From Anaeramoeba flamelloides (lineage: Eukaryota; Metamonada; Anaeramoebidae): a stretch of 64,000 nt of DNA. A model generated the notes under the pieces. The model was not told the origin of the DNA. It ran no database searches and saw nothing but the letters and a program-made list of their open reading frames with translations. The stretch is from NCBI GenBank assembly GCA_027625915.1, contig JANTQA010000033.1, positions 5,952,001 through 6,016,000 of the forward strand. The letters are read 5' to 3'. This document shows positions 34,962 through 45,951 of the stretch, piece by piece. The translations under genes were made by a program, and so were the position numbers. Numbering within the stretch: position 1 is the first letter of the stretch; each line of letters opens with the position of its first letter.

Positions 34962-37900
34962 GAATAGTTTTATTTCAGTTATCATTTTTTTTTCAAAGAA
35001 CAAAGACTTTTATCTATCACTTAAATCAAATCTCCTTAATCTCCCCAAAAAAACAAATTGGAAATAATATTCTTTTTAACGATAAACAAGTATTTTTGGT
35101 TCAAAAAACGTATTTTATCAAGTATGAAAAAGGAATATTTTTTATCCCTATTGAAACACTTACTAGAAAATTCATTTATTTTCAATTTCTATTTAAGATA
35201 ATTTCATGGTTTATCAATTTTTTTTTTCATCTTAGATAACTAATTTTGAATTATTAAAAAACCAAAGTAACTGGATTTAAATGTGAAAAATTAAAATCAA
35301 AAAGTTATCGAAATTTGAGATTAATGTTTACATTTTCAAAAAGAAATGAAAATAATCGCGAATTCTTTAAAACTTTTAGAATGAAGATCTTCAAAGATCT
35401 TTGCCTTTTTATGTTTTTAAGTTTGGTTTGCTAATTTTAGTTGACTTGTTTAAAGAAGAACAAACAAATTTTTGTTTTTAAAAATTATTGTTTTTTTTGG
35501 GAAATTTTAGAATTAACTTCTTAAAACTTTTTTAAAAGACTGAATTTTAGTAGATCTTAATACTTTTTCAATTCTATTTTTCTGTATTCAAGTTAATTTT
35601 TGAAGGGATTGTTGAATTTTCTCAGAAAAGACGAATTCAAATTTCTAGTCCGATTTTACTTGAATTTTGAACAACAAGAAGAGTCAGACATTTAGGCAAG
35701 ATATCAAAAAAGGATTTTAGAGATTTCACATTTTCTATTTTATATATAAAAAATGAAAATTCTAACTTTGAATTTCCACATTTTTTTTTTTTTTTTTTTT
35801 TTTTCCTCGATGTCTTTTAGAAAAAAACTTTATATTAACAAAATCAGATTTAATATCTTTTATTTTATATAGTTACTCTAAAGCGGGAATCTATTAAGAG
35901 AATTTTGCTAATGAGATTCAATTTAAACTCTACTATTGAAAAAACAGTTTCTAAAATTGGGAAAGATAACATATTTTAAATTTATTCTGAGTAAAGTTAA
36001 AATCAAGGTAGCTCAATTATATTAACCTTAAGTTTATTTTTCTTAATTCTTTTTACTTGTGGCGAAACTTTTTTTTTAATAGCAATCTCCAAATAGGAAA
36101 AATTATTTAATTTACAAAATTTGTACAAATTAGAATTGTAATCATTAAAAAAGAATAATGAAGTTTGATCAAATATTACTCTTTCAAAAATTGAAAAATA
36201 GTTAGTTTTTGGAAAAATGAAAATTAAAAACCAAAAACAACTTTTCCTAAAATTTTTAATTAATCAATCAACAAATCAACAAAAGAATATTCATAAATTA
36301 AAATTTAAGCAGGTAAAATAAAATAAAAAGTAGTTTTGTTTTAAATCAGTATTAAATTAATGACTTTTTTTTTTTTTTTGAAGGACTTTTTAAAACCAAA
36401 TGAAATATAAAACAATAGACACTTTTGATGTGTTATAGTTTATTAAAAGATTTATTTTATAAATTGAAAGATCAAATAAATTCCTTAACTTTATCAACCA
36501 ATATTTATTTTGATATTTATTTATCAATTCAGAAAAATAATAATGATAATTATTAATTTTATTTAATTTTTAGGAGATTTATTTTTTTTGTGAAAGTATT
36601 AGAGAGAGAAATGTAATTGTAACTGTGAAAAGATAAATTATTGGCATTTCTTGTTAAAATTGAAAATGTTTTATAAAAATAAAATAATTATGAAAAAATT
36701 TTTTTATAAACTTGAGAAAAAAAATTGAGTTTTCTTTGATTTTATTTTCTTTTTCTTTTTTATAAAATTTCCTATTTACTGAGAAAACAATATGAACTTT
36801 GATTCAAAGATTTTTCAAAGTCATATAAACTTATACTTTTAGTTGTTCATATATTTTTACCATTTTTATGTATTTTTTTATTTTACTAAACCAAAAAAAA
36901 AAAACAAAATAAGAATACTAAATAAATCTGAATTAAACAAACAAAAAAATTTGCTAAAATTAATAATTTAAGAACACATGTAACATTTATATTAAATAAA
37001 TATATTTAATCATGACATTAATTTATTTTTTTCATATATATATATATATATATTATTTCTTTCATATTTTATCAATTTCAACAATAATATTTATTGATCA
37101 TTTATAGTATATGAATTTGACAAATAATATTAAGCTCTCTTGGGAAGATTTTAAATGGATGCAATCAACATACCAAAAGCAATATCCAAATTTTTGTATC
37201 CCACCAATGTTAGAAATAAAGCCAAGTGAAAGAATAGGATACAATACAGTTGGTAAGTGTAAAACAAAAAGTATCCAATTATTTTTAGATCGAATTTCCG
37301 AACATCCAATTTTAGGTAAAAGTAAAATATTATATGAATCCTTAAGCTCAATTGATTCTAAAAGCTTACAAAAAAAAAAAAAAAATCTTGAAAAAAGAAA
37401 TTTGAGCTTTTGGAAGTCAGTCCATCATAATTTACCACAACCATCGAAAAAAATAATTAGACAAATTGATTTATTTAAAAAAAATTTAAAACTTAGCTCT
37501 ATTGCAATGTACGATCTTTATTTTACTCACAAGGAATTTGTAACGAATAATATTTCTCTCTATTGTAATGGATTAGAAAATGTTGGAAAGGTGTTTTCTA
37601 AATGGTCTGAAATCGATTTAGATTGGAGAAATGATACTTCTGAATTTGATCAGCAATTAAATTCTTCGTTTAAAAATGCAATAAAATTCATTTCCAACAC
37701 TTGGGGTAAATATTCTTTTGAATTAAAAAAACATGTAAGGTGTCCAATCTTTAATTTTTTTCTTTTTTTTTTTTTTTTTTTTTTTTTCTTTGAAAAAAAC
37801 GAAATCTTCACAAATTAATAAAATTAAAGAACGGTTAGAAGCCTTGACAATACACCATTTAATAGTAATAAAGAAACCTCCTTGGAAAAATCAAATCAAA

Positions 37901-40900
37901 ATACATCGTTATAAAAAAAAAAAAACATTAGATAGACTATTATCAAATAAGATTCAATTAATGACTAAAACTCTAAATAAGATTTTATATTTAAAAAAAC
38001 ATTTATTTTTTTTCACAAAATTTTGGATTATATCTCGAAATAAAATACAAACAAAACCTTTCAAAAAGACTTTTCAAAGGAATTTGAATTTAATTAAGGT
38101 ATTTTATTTATCTAATGGGCAATTTTCTTGAAGATTATTCACATAAATTTATTAAAATCACCTTTTGAATTTACCTTTAGTGTGATTGTATTATCTTAAA
38201 TACAGAAAATAATAAAAGATATTTCCAAAAAAGTTGAGCATTTTTTTTTACATTTCAGAGAAAAAATTCTTTGTTAGTGGGTCTATTCGTAAACTGTTAA
38301 TATATCAAATTAAGTCGAATATTAATATTGATTGAATCAATGACATTCTATGTAAGCTTAATTTCAAAAATAGGGGCAGATTTTTCATCAGAAAAAAATT
38401 TGTTTAATTGTTTTTTTTTTTTAAATAATAAGGTATTTTACTAAAGTGTTAAGGGATAATAACCAATATGAATAAATAAATAAAAATATTATGTAATCAT
38501 TGTATTTTTTAAAAGATAAATGAAAAAAGAAAAAAATAATAAAAAAAAAGTTTTTCCTAATTTTGAAATTTGGTTTATATTTCAAAATATGTTAATCAAA
38601 ATATTTCTCAAAAATGAAAAAAAAAAAATGATACTCTTTTTCGAGAAAACGAAGTAGAACCAATTACAATAAAAAACCCGAAATATGATAAAGATCCAAA
38701 TGATTTTTTAAACAAAAATTTACTGTAATAAATTTTTCCATTCTATTTGAAAATTTTTCTAGACTTATACAAGCTATGAAAACAATTGTTATTATTCAAA
38801 AAGAAAAAAATAATCATTAATTTTCACACATGAAAAATATTAGATAAAATAGAGATTAGAAAATTTAATATCTTTTATTTATTAATACAATACTAAGAAA
38901 AAAATTGAATTATTATCAAGAAACTATTAAATGATTGTTAATATCATTTTTGGATCTTTAAATAGTTTTATTGGAAATTGTGTTCAATAAAGATATTTTA
39001 TTATAATTTTGTCAGGATTTTTTTTTTTTTGGAAATAGCTTATCTTTATTTATATATTAAACTTAGAATATTATTAATTCAAAAACAGATGAAAACCAAT
39101 TAAATCAAAACTATTTTTTAGTAAAGGGGGCGCAGTTGTAATGGATGAATTATACGTTTTTAAAAGGGCTTGAATGGATATTAGAAGAAAAAATTTAATT
39201 TTGGAAATTTCAAAATTGAAATCATTTTTTCTCACTTTTTCTTTTTTTCTAAACTCCGATTCAAAATTTTCAATACATCAAAATTCAATTTTGAAAAAAA
39301 AAACTTATTTAATCAATTCTAGTTGAAACCCCCATTTAGAACCCATTCGCCGATTGAAATGTTAACAATTATTTATAAAGTACAATACTCTCAAAACAAA
39401 ACAAAAAATAAATAATTACCAATACAAATAAATTATCGGTCTGCTAAAAATTTTGGAGATGGGGCTAACAAAAAAATGAATTAGATTTATTGTTAAGGGT
39501 TAGATAAAACTTCATCTAATCTGTTAAAGAGAGAATTTTGAAGTGACTAAATTTGAGACTTCTAATACAAAGAGTATCTAAAATAGATACAGTCATCAGA
39601 AGTATTTGAATTTTAATTTAGTTTTCTAAAAAAGAAAAACAAAAGAAAGAATAAAAAATGAAGAAATTGGGGAAAAAATGATCGAAAGAAAAGAATGAAG
39701 AGTGGAAAAAATAAAGAGGCAAAAAATAATTGTTGTGAGAACCCTGAAATTTTCTGGTTTAAGTGAATTTATTGATAGGTTTTATTTTGCCTTGAGCTCT
39801 TTTTTCCTAATTGTGTGTTGTTTCATGTTGACCAGAAGATATTCTATGGTAATGTCATAGATTTCTTTTATGTTCATTTTTCTCGATAGTTCATCTGTGT
39901 ATTTGCTGGCTATTATGTTATCATCAAAAATTTTGACTTTTTTTTTTGATTTGTTTTTTCCAGTGTCTTCTGGTTCTCTCATATTTTTCACAGTCCCAAA
40001 TAAAGTGGTCTATGTCATCAATTTTTTTGTTACAGCATGGGCATACTTTGGAATTTATTTCCTTTTACCCATTTATATATATGTATCTATTCAACCCATT
40101 ACAAAAGGATTTGGGTTTGAGTAATGCAGTTGATGATTTCCAGTTTAAGTAGAGATGTTTTTCTTTGATTTTTTCTGGAAACTGGCTAATCTTTAGGTAT
40201 TTCTTTAGTTTCCAGTTTTCATCCCCTTTGGATGAATTGGCTTTGTCTTGTATTGATTTTATGTGAACTTGATGGAGTTTTTTCTTTATTTCAATTTCCC
40301 CCATGTTTTCCCAATCAATACCATCAATTCCGTCCAATATTAGGTCTTTCGCTAGGTGATCCGGATTTGGGTGTTTTAATTTCTTTATGAAATTAACTTT
40401 CCTTTTTAGGATCATATGTTGAGTGGGGTCTAGCCTGTTTTCTCATTTGAGAATCTCCGTAGGGGTGCCCACTTGAATTTTTATTGTGCCCACTTGAAAA
40501 AAATTCATTGATAAATTTGTTTGAATTCTATTATGAATATTGATCGATCAATGGTTAGATACCATTGACTAATTTTATTTGAGTTCTTTTATTATGAACA
40601 ACCCAACTTTAGCCAAATATCAATTGTTGAAAAAAATTATTGATTGAATGAAACAAGTATAGGTAATTCAAAAAATGAAATGAAAACAAAAAACTAAAAA
40701 ATAATTATTTTCATATTTTCTAAAAATCAAAATTATTTCCAAATTAAATGAAATTGTATTATCGTGACAGTTTTTACCATTTTAACTGTGTGGAAACTTT
40801 TTGAATTTAAGTTTATTTGTCATTGGTTTTTGGAGCAATTGTTTTGCCATTTTTTTTTTTTTTTATTACAAGATCTATAGCAAAAATTTTTTTATTGCAA

Positions 40901-41851
40901 GATCAACAGTCACTAAGTAAAAATGCGCTATTCTAATGTTATTGAAATAGTGAGAAATGATTGTAGAAAAATCATATTGATTGCTATTGGGATTTTCCTT
41001 CATCTTTAATTGAAGATCAAAATTAACCTAGTTGTTTTTTTTTCAATATGATTCCTAATAATTTTTCTTTTTCAATTTTTCAGAAAATATATAGATTTAT
41101 TAGATTTACTTTATATCAACTATTCTTTGATGTGTATTATTCCATATGTTTCCTATTTATTCTTCAACGACCAATAATAAAAAATAATTGTTATTTTTCT
41201 CGAGAAAAAATATTAGAAAAAATATAAATAATGATGCTATATTTTCCAGATCTACATCACTTGTTATATTTGATATTTGAAAATTTTTTTGAGAACCTTT
41301 AACAGAAACATGGTTTATCTATTAATAAAATATTGATGAATAAATAAATAACCAAAATTATTGGAGACAACAAAAAATTCATTCACTTTTTTTTCTGGTT
41401 TATGTTAACAATATATGTATTAAAATAACTTTTTTTTTTTTTTTTATAGTATGAATCTGAAAGAAACGTATTGGAATTGTTCCTTATAGAATATGCAGAA
41501 CATTTAAATGGGTATCAACAGCCAATAGAAGAACATTCAAAGATACAACTCCAATTATTAGAGCAAAAACGATTATTATTAAATCACGAGAAAAAAACCA
41601 TAAATTCTACAAAAAATGATTCAAAATATGAAAAATCGAAAAAAAAAACAAATGACAAACAAAGGAAAGCTGAAATTTTAACTTTAATTAATGTAGCAGA
41701 AAGCGAATATTACCGTAAAATGAGAAATCGCGATACAAAATCTACACTTCAATCATATGTAGATTTACAAGTTAAATTTTTCCGTTCTTTTACTCAAAAA
41801 TTTGAAACAATACAAAGAAGGATTTCAGAAATTGAGCTGGAAGAACTTTAA
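30577..41851 (+). CDS. SH3-PX-BAR sorting nexin (SNX9/18/33 family), six exons
   Basis: Exons 30577-30749, 30845-31086, 31177-31382, 37108-37705, 37830-38098 and 41450-41851 join in phase to about 629 residues; human SNX9 is 595. The N-terminal SH3 domain is clear: ALYDF-like AHAEYSF, DEDESGW as EEDESGWVAGY, and GLFPSSYIE at the splice. An Asn/Gln-rich linker follows. The PX domain is split after FQIEIK and resumes YMNLTNNIKLSWEDFKWM; the usual phosphoinositide-binding Arg of RR(Y/F)xDF is not seen. The rest is a helical BAR region ending SYVDLQVKFFRSF. Such proteins curve membrane at endocytic sites and recruit dynamin and actin regulators. The exon 4/5 boundary rests on phase; a GTAAGG donor at 37735 would break the frame. 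Exon 5 is unusually basic and is the least certain. Introns of 5.7 and 3.4 kb are full of transposons. Confidence 0.85.
30896..31010 (+). repeat. CAA/AAT-rich repeat coding a Gln/Asn linker
   Basis: Repeats of TATCAGAACCAAAATCAA encode YQNQNQ units between the SH3 and PX domains of the sorting nexin. This is low-complexity linker, variable by slippage. Confidence 0.8.
31577..32363. mobile_element. Long-TIR foldback element family L, copy 1 (with nested MITE G)
   Basis: Left arm 31577-31692 and right arm 32255-32363 are inverted copies: GGTTTACAGTCCCTG, AAAGAGATTATCTTGTGT, GGCTTGGTATGAATTTTAAT and the reverse. The core matches 54470-54720. A 232 bp family G MITE (31737-31968) is inserted in it. 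It lies in the sorting nexin intron. No transposase was found. Confidence 0.75.
31737..31968 (+). mobile_element. MITE family G, copy 2 (232 bp), inserted in element L
   Basis: CTGATAAATT at the left and AATTTATCAG at the right lie between duplicated TA. It interrupts element L: the sequences on either side are contiguous in the second L copy near 54.4 kb. It is therefore younger than L. Confidence 0.8.
32651..33235 (+). mobile_element. Mariner-type TIR element family A, copy 2 (585 bp)
   Basis: Ends AGGTATTTCCAAAAAAGTG and CCACTTTATTGGAAATAGCT are inverted repeats flanked by TA. It has the same length as copy 1 (583 bp) and the same internal decayed frame (RPISIKNWKYGKGTNDF) with stops. It lies in the sorting nexin intron. 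Confidence 0.7.
33345..34310 (+). mobile_element. LINE 3' fragment with zinc knuckle, interrupted by module H
   Basis: 33348-33680 encodes the region after the reverse transcriptase. 33905-34275 encodes the CCHC knuckle C-x2-C...DHFLWVC and the C-terminal tail. Both align with 57000-57700. Between them, 33681-33895 is a copy of the palindromic module H. The 3' end, ...TTACACTTCTTC-like then CAATAAAAATAAAA, recurs at 42541-42790 and 50226-50345. The copy is 5'-truncated, as is usual for LINEs. Confidence 0.75.
33681..33895. repeat. Palindromic module H, copy 3 (inside a LINE)
   Basis: The arms AAAAGAATAGAGTAAAATC and GATTTTACCCGATTCTTTT form a hairpin. Next come the T-rich/A-rich arms around AATTTGTTAAATTTTC, then CTACGGCACTCTACGATAC. 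Flanking LINE sequence continues on both sides, so the module was inserted or arose here after the LINE landed. Confidence 0.65.
35425..36160 (+). repeat. Dispersed repeat family E, copy 2
   Basis: It aligns with 15075-15835 on the same strand. It lies in the large sorting nexin intron, shows no coding frame and has ends that are not sharply defined. Confidence 0.5.
38215..39040 (+). mobile_element. Mariner-type TIR element family A, copy 3 (~826 bp, with an insertion)
   Basis: The ends match the other copies (GATATTTCCAAAAAAGT; GGAAATAGCT then TA). The extra ~240 bp relative to copies 1 and 2 lies around 38390-38590, where neither has a counterpart. The terminal TA is present at the right; the left boundary is uncertain by a few bases. 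Confidence 0.6.
39780..40445 (-). mobile_element. LINE ORF2 C-terminal fragment, second subfamily
   Basis: The minus-strand frames 40065-40415 and 39782-39991, with an interrupted section between, encode HLAKDLILDGIDGIDWEN and then a knuckle CPCCNKK...DHFIWDC. This is the C-terminal zinc finger seen in the 33.9 and 57.4 kb LINEs, but the surrounding residues differ a lot, so it is another subfamily. It has at least one frame change. It lies in the last sorting nexin intron, antisense to the gene. Confidence 0.65.
40500..40960 (+). mobile_element. Decayed relative of the TTAA element
   Basis: GATCGATCAATGGTTAGATACC and the following ~450 bp align with 52035-52470 inside the 51158-52527 element. 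The terminal GGGAGTAGC repeats are not visible here, so this is a partial relic. Confidence 0.45.
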
Positions 41852-42239
41852 AAAAAAAAATATTGAATAACTCATTAATCTAGTCATTGGAAATATTATT
41901 ATTTTTTTTTTCCTTCAAAATATATTTTTTACTGCAAGAACCTAATTCTATAAAAAATTTTTCAAAAAATAAAAAATTAATTATTTACAGATCTATTAAA
42001 ATTTGATAATAATTAAATTATTAAACAAAAAAAAAAAATATCATGTTGAATTTAAAAATTTGATTCAAAGAATTTTTATAATTCTATTATTTTTATTTTT
42101 GATTTTTATTTTTTTGGGCTTTGTATTTGTTTTTTTTTTTTTATAAACCCCAATTCAAAATTTTTTTCACCAAAATTTAATTTTTGAAAAACGATATTAT
42201 TTAAATTAGATGAAAAATTTTTAACAAAATCCTTTAACT

Positions 42240-42530
42240 AGTGGAAATTTAATCGGTTTTATGGGTTTTCCAGAATTCAAAAGAAATGAAATAGTCCACG
42301 ATTTTCATTGATTCTTTTAAATACTTGAAATGTTAGTAAAAAACAAAGTAAAAGTGCCCTAGGTTTTCCAGAATTCAAAAGAATCTAGTAAAATTCTATA
42401 ATTTCACTCTATTCTTTTGGATTATCGAAAACTTAAAGAAAGAGTTCTTTTCGAGAATTTAAAAGAATGGAGAAAAAACAAAGATTTTACGATATTCTTT
42501 TAAATTTTGGAAAAAATAAAGTGGTTTTTT
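42240..42530. repeat. Palindromic module H, copy 4 (three tandem hairpins)
   Basis: Three successive units each contain TTTTCCAGAATTCAAAAGAA or a variant, a short spacer, and its reverse complement (ATTCTTTTAAATTTTGGAAAA). AAGTGCCCTAGG occurs between units one and two. Confidence 0.65.
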
Positions 42531-42540
42531 TTTTTTTTTT

Positions 42541-42790
42541 TTTTATTGTTGAAGAAGTGTAAATTACACTCTGGGTACCCTTTTACTTAAATTCCCAAAA
42601 AGAAATTTAAGCGTAAAATCATAGATTTCACGATTATTATTTAATGAAAATAGTTTCAAACTGTTTGTTTTAAATTAATTCATTAAGATTTTTTTTTTTT
42701 TTAATTTGTTTTGAAATATTAATCTATCTTTTTCAGAGGAAGGATAGACCCATAAAAAATGATCAATAATTTCTTGTTTTAATATGGAGA
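42541..42790 (-). mobile_element. LINE 3'-end fragment
   Basis: Reverse-complemented, it contains the knuckle region (ATTGATCATTTTTTATGGG) and the terminal segment (GTAAATTACACTCT-like; CTATGATTTTACGCTTAAAT) found at the end of the 33.3-34.3 kb LINE. It is 5'-truncated. Confidence 0.6.
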
Positions 42791-42799
42791 TCTAAATAT

Positions 42800-43290
42800 T
42801 TGAACAACTATAGATCAAATGAAATAGGTTACTTTATTAAGTTTTTTAGAAACTTTATAGATGGTTTGATTCTATAAAATGCTAAGGTTTTAAGAATAAG
42901 ATTTGGTTTTACAGAATTGAGTTGCTTTTTTTTTTATTTTTTTTTTTGCAAGTTTCCCAAATCTTGTTTTCGCAAAATCCCAGTACAAGATACCGACTCG
43001 ACAGCAAAAACCCAGTCCAGGTAACGACTCGACAGATTGTACGGAAAGTCCAATTCGGTTCACTTTGGTTGGCTTCAGATCGCATTCGTTGGATTCAGTT
43101 CTCTACAGTTGCATAAGTCCAGCTCAATTCATTTTAGATCTGATCATTAACAAGTTTGGTTAGGTTAGTCATGACCAAGTCCACCAATTCTTATAATGTT
43201 TTTTTATTCCTTGAACCTCTCCAAGCACCTAAAAAACAAAAAGAGGAGGAACCCAAACAACTTAAAAAGAGAAATTTGGAAAAGTTAAAA
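42800..43290 (+). repeat. Repeat family R, left copy of an inverted pair
   Basis: It aligns in reverse with 48075-48960. Conserved blocks are AGAATAAGATTTGGTTTT, CAAATCTTGTTTTC, CCGACTCG-CAG with AAAACCCAGTC, GACAGATTGTACGGAAAGTCC, GTTGCATAA, GATCTGATCAT and ACCAATTCTTATAATG. It is markedly less AT-rich than its surroundings. The last ~100 bp encode an E/K/Q-rich peptide in both copies. Confidence 0.7.
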
Positions 43291-43299
43291 AGTCTAAAA

Positions 43300-43395
43300 A
43301 AATAATAAAGTGGTTTTTTTTTAATTTTTGAAATAAACCGAAAATTTGAGAAATTTTCAGTTTATTTCAAAAATCAAAAAAAAACTAACAAAAAA
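43300..43395. repeat. Palindromic module H, copy 5 (single hairpin)
   Basis: Only the GAAATAAACCGAAAATT hairpin with its mirrored TTTTCAGTTTATTTC arm is present. Confidence 0.6.
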
Positions 43396-44125
43396 ATCAA
43401 AAAAAATATGTTTTTTCCAAACGATACTCCAAAAATAATTCTTTAATTGTCAAATTAATAGATTCCCTTTTTGAAATATATTTTTCAAATTTAAAATACT
43501 TTTAAATTATAAAAAATAATCTCTGGTTTGTGAAAGAAAAAAAAATTCAAAATTTTTACTATTAAATTAGAAAAAAATATTATTCAAAAATAGGATTTTT
43601 CAACTTGTTTTATAAAAATATCTTTCAAAATTATTTTTGATCAAATACCCCTATTAACTATTAATGTTTATTATAAGTGAAGTTATCAAAAAGTCAAAAA
43701 TTATTAAACATTTTATTTTTTTTTCAGAAAATTTTTTTATGATGGTATATACCAATTTTTACAATTAATACAATCAATTTTTAGTTTATTTTCCATTTTT
43801 ATAAATTCAAAAAAATCAACTTTCAAAAAGTTCTTGACAAAGAATATTTGAAAAATAATCAAGTTTAGAAATATTATTGTATTTAAACCAATCGAGTTCT
43901 TTAAAACTAACGTAAAAAATACAAAAAAAAGAAAGCGAAATAAGGTTTAAAAAAACTCAAAAAACCAAGATCACATGGCTTTTATTGGTTGTGATTGAAT
44001 TTTTGCTGTTAAAAAAGACTGAATCAAAAAAAATAAATAATTAAACGTCAAATCTTTTTTTAAACTGATATTTTATCAATATTTTTTAACCAAAAATGTT
44101 AAGGAAGCAAGGAGGAAATTAATAT

Positions 44126-45032
44126 TTAATTTTTTGCAAGAGACATATTTAAGAATTTTCTTTTGGTAAATACAAGCCACCATTTGTCTGCTCTTCCTGA
44201 TCGGTAGACCCTTTGTGTTAATCTGTACCCAACTTCTTCACGCAATTGTGTAATGTATTGTTTTAATCGTTCTTTTTCATTTTTGTTTTGGCAAGTTCCA
44301 TAAAACGAATTTAACGGGAACCCTCGATCACCTATGTTCACATAATAATTAAAGTTGGTCAAAGTGTTTTTGTTTTTTTGAAAGCACAATTTCCAAGTTT
44401 TTTTTTTGTTTGGGACATTAAAAAAAAAAATTAAGAAGGGGAAAAATATAGAAAAAAAAAAAGAAAAAGTAAAGGTTTGGAAATGTTCTATTTTTGTTAT
44501 TAATTTGATCACATTTGGTTTTCATTAAAGCCTTCAGAAATCAAAAAGTAGAAACTTTCTCCTAACTAGGGATGTACAAAAAAGAAAAAAGACAAAGAAG
44601 AAGAAAAAAGCATACCTGGGAGTGAAAAAGGTTTGATTGCAAGTTGATGCATTGAAGTTTCAGATCCTTCTTTGTTGGTAATTCTACTCATTTGTTTTAA
44701 ACATTCTGTGATGTACAATGTAAGATAAATAATGATCCTATCACCACCACATTCAACATCATAAGATCTGAAAAAGACATTTTCTCTATAATACTAAAGT
44801 GCTTCTTCTACAATGACCATTGTTCCTTCGTCTCCTTCCCGTCTTGGTGATGGCCCTTTGAAGTTTGTTCTAATTGGAAGAATTGGTACACGTGCAATTT
44901 CTTCGCTTTCAAAATCGTTCCAAATTGAATGGTATGCCTAATTGGAAATTGGAGGGAATTATTTAAAAGTTAGAATTGGTGTTTTTTGGGTTGTTTGTTT
45001 GGGCTGTAAACAAAAAAAAAAATTAATACCAT
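44126..45032 (-). CDS. ARPC3: Arp2/3 complex subunit 3 (ARPC3/p21-Arc), in-frame TAG at codon 49
   Basis: Three exons join in phase: 45030-45032 (only the start ATG, directly followed by GTATTA), 44616-44937 and 44126-44331, giving 176 codons; human ARPC3 has 178 residues. Matching segments are AYHS at the start, PILPIRTNFKGPSPR, YYRENVFFRSYDV, DRIIIYLTLYITECL, GDRGFPLNSFYG, LRQ-like QLREEVGYRL and KWWLVFTKRKFLNMSL. ARPC3 is a structural subunit of the complex that nucleates branched actin. At 44794-44796 a TAG sits where Tyr stands in the conserved EA(I/L)YY(F)K segment, after VEEAL. Everything downstream stays intact and in frame. The stop may be a sequencing error, an allele, a recent pseudogene, or a sign of an 18 nt intron (see findings). 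Confidence 0.85.
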
Positions 45033-45370
45033 ATGGAATTATGATGTAAAATCAAAAAATGAAAAAGAAGATAACTAAAACAATTCCTTAATGTTTTGAA
45101 GTTTGAGTTTCTAAGCTATTTGATTGTTTTTTCAAAGAAAAAATTCGTCTTTTATGTATTTTTCCTTTTCTTGACTTTTCAGCTTTTATTTGATATCATT
45201 GTTTTGAAGGTGCTATCGAGAGTGTTGTTGATCAAAGTTTCTATTCTTGTCTTTTTTCGTTTATTGGATTACAATTGTTGTAGATCTATTTTTTGATAAA
45301 GGGGCTTTAAAAATTTTGATTATTACTGAATTATTTTGCTTAATTTTTATTTAATTTTGTTTTTTGATAT

Positions 45371-45378
<8 letters not shown>

Positions 45379-45402
<24 letters not shown>

Positions 45403-45422
45403 TTTCTTTTTCTTTTTTTTTT
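45379..45422. repeat. (TTTTTC)n microsatellite
   Basis: About seven TTTTTC units end in a T tract. It is located between ARPC3 and the CS-Sel1 gene. Confidence 0.9.
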
Positions 45423-45951
45423 TAATGATATCGAAGTGGAAAAAAAAAGATCTTCAAAAAGACCAATAATTCTTTAGAAAATTTTGACCCTGTAATGCAC
45501 TTTAAAATAAATTTAATTATTAGTAAAAAAATCTTCTTGTTAATTTGTTTTTCAGTAAAAGTTCAGTAATTAAAAATCCATAATGCTCTTTTCAAAAATT
45601 GAACTAACCTTTTTTATAGTTTTCGGTTTTATTTTTTTTAATTTTTAAAAATATCAGATTTTTATATATTTAGAATAATTCAAAAGTGAATTATGAATCA
45701 GATTTAATTATTAGTTGTTTTTGAATACTAAAGAATAGTTTTTTTTTCAATTTATTATTTCAGGTGAGTCTCAATTTTTGAAATGATGTTTATATTCACT
45801 TTATACCATTCATTAATAAAATCAAAGCACACAAATTTTATTATTCAAAAAATTTGGATTTGATTTGAAGATAATTTTAAATATTTTCTAATTTTATTAT
45901 TTTTTTTTTTAACCCAGATAAAAAAAATTGAAAAAAATAATTTTTTTTTAT

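Larger units (their letters stand above)
41852..44125. other. Intergenic stretch between sorting nexin and ARPC3: repeats only
   Basis: It contains module H copies (42240-42530, 43300-43395), an antisense LINE 3' end (42541-42790) and the left arm of the inverted repeat pair R (42800-43290). The rest, 43.4-44.1 kb, shows nothing recognisable. Confidence 0.6.

Noticed and set aside
42922-43116. 64-codon plus-strand frame as a gene
   Set aside because: It lies within repeat R and is not preserved in the second copy.
44776-44813. Alternative genetic code with TAG as a sense codon
   Set aside because: No other TAG occurs in frame in the long importin, SMCR8 or sorting nexin exons, so reassignment is not supported.
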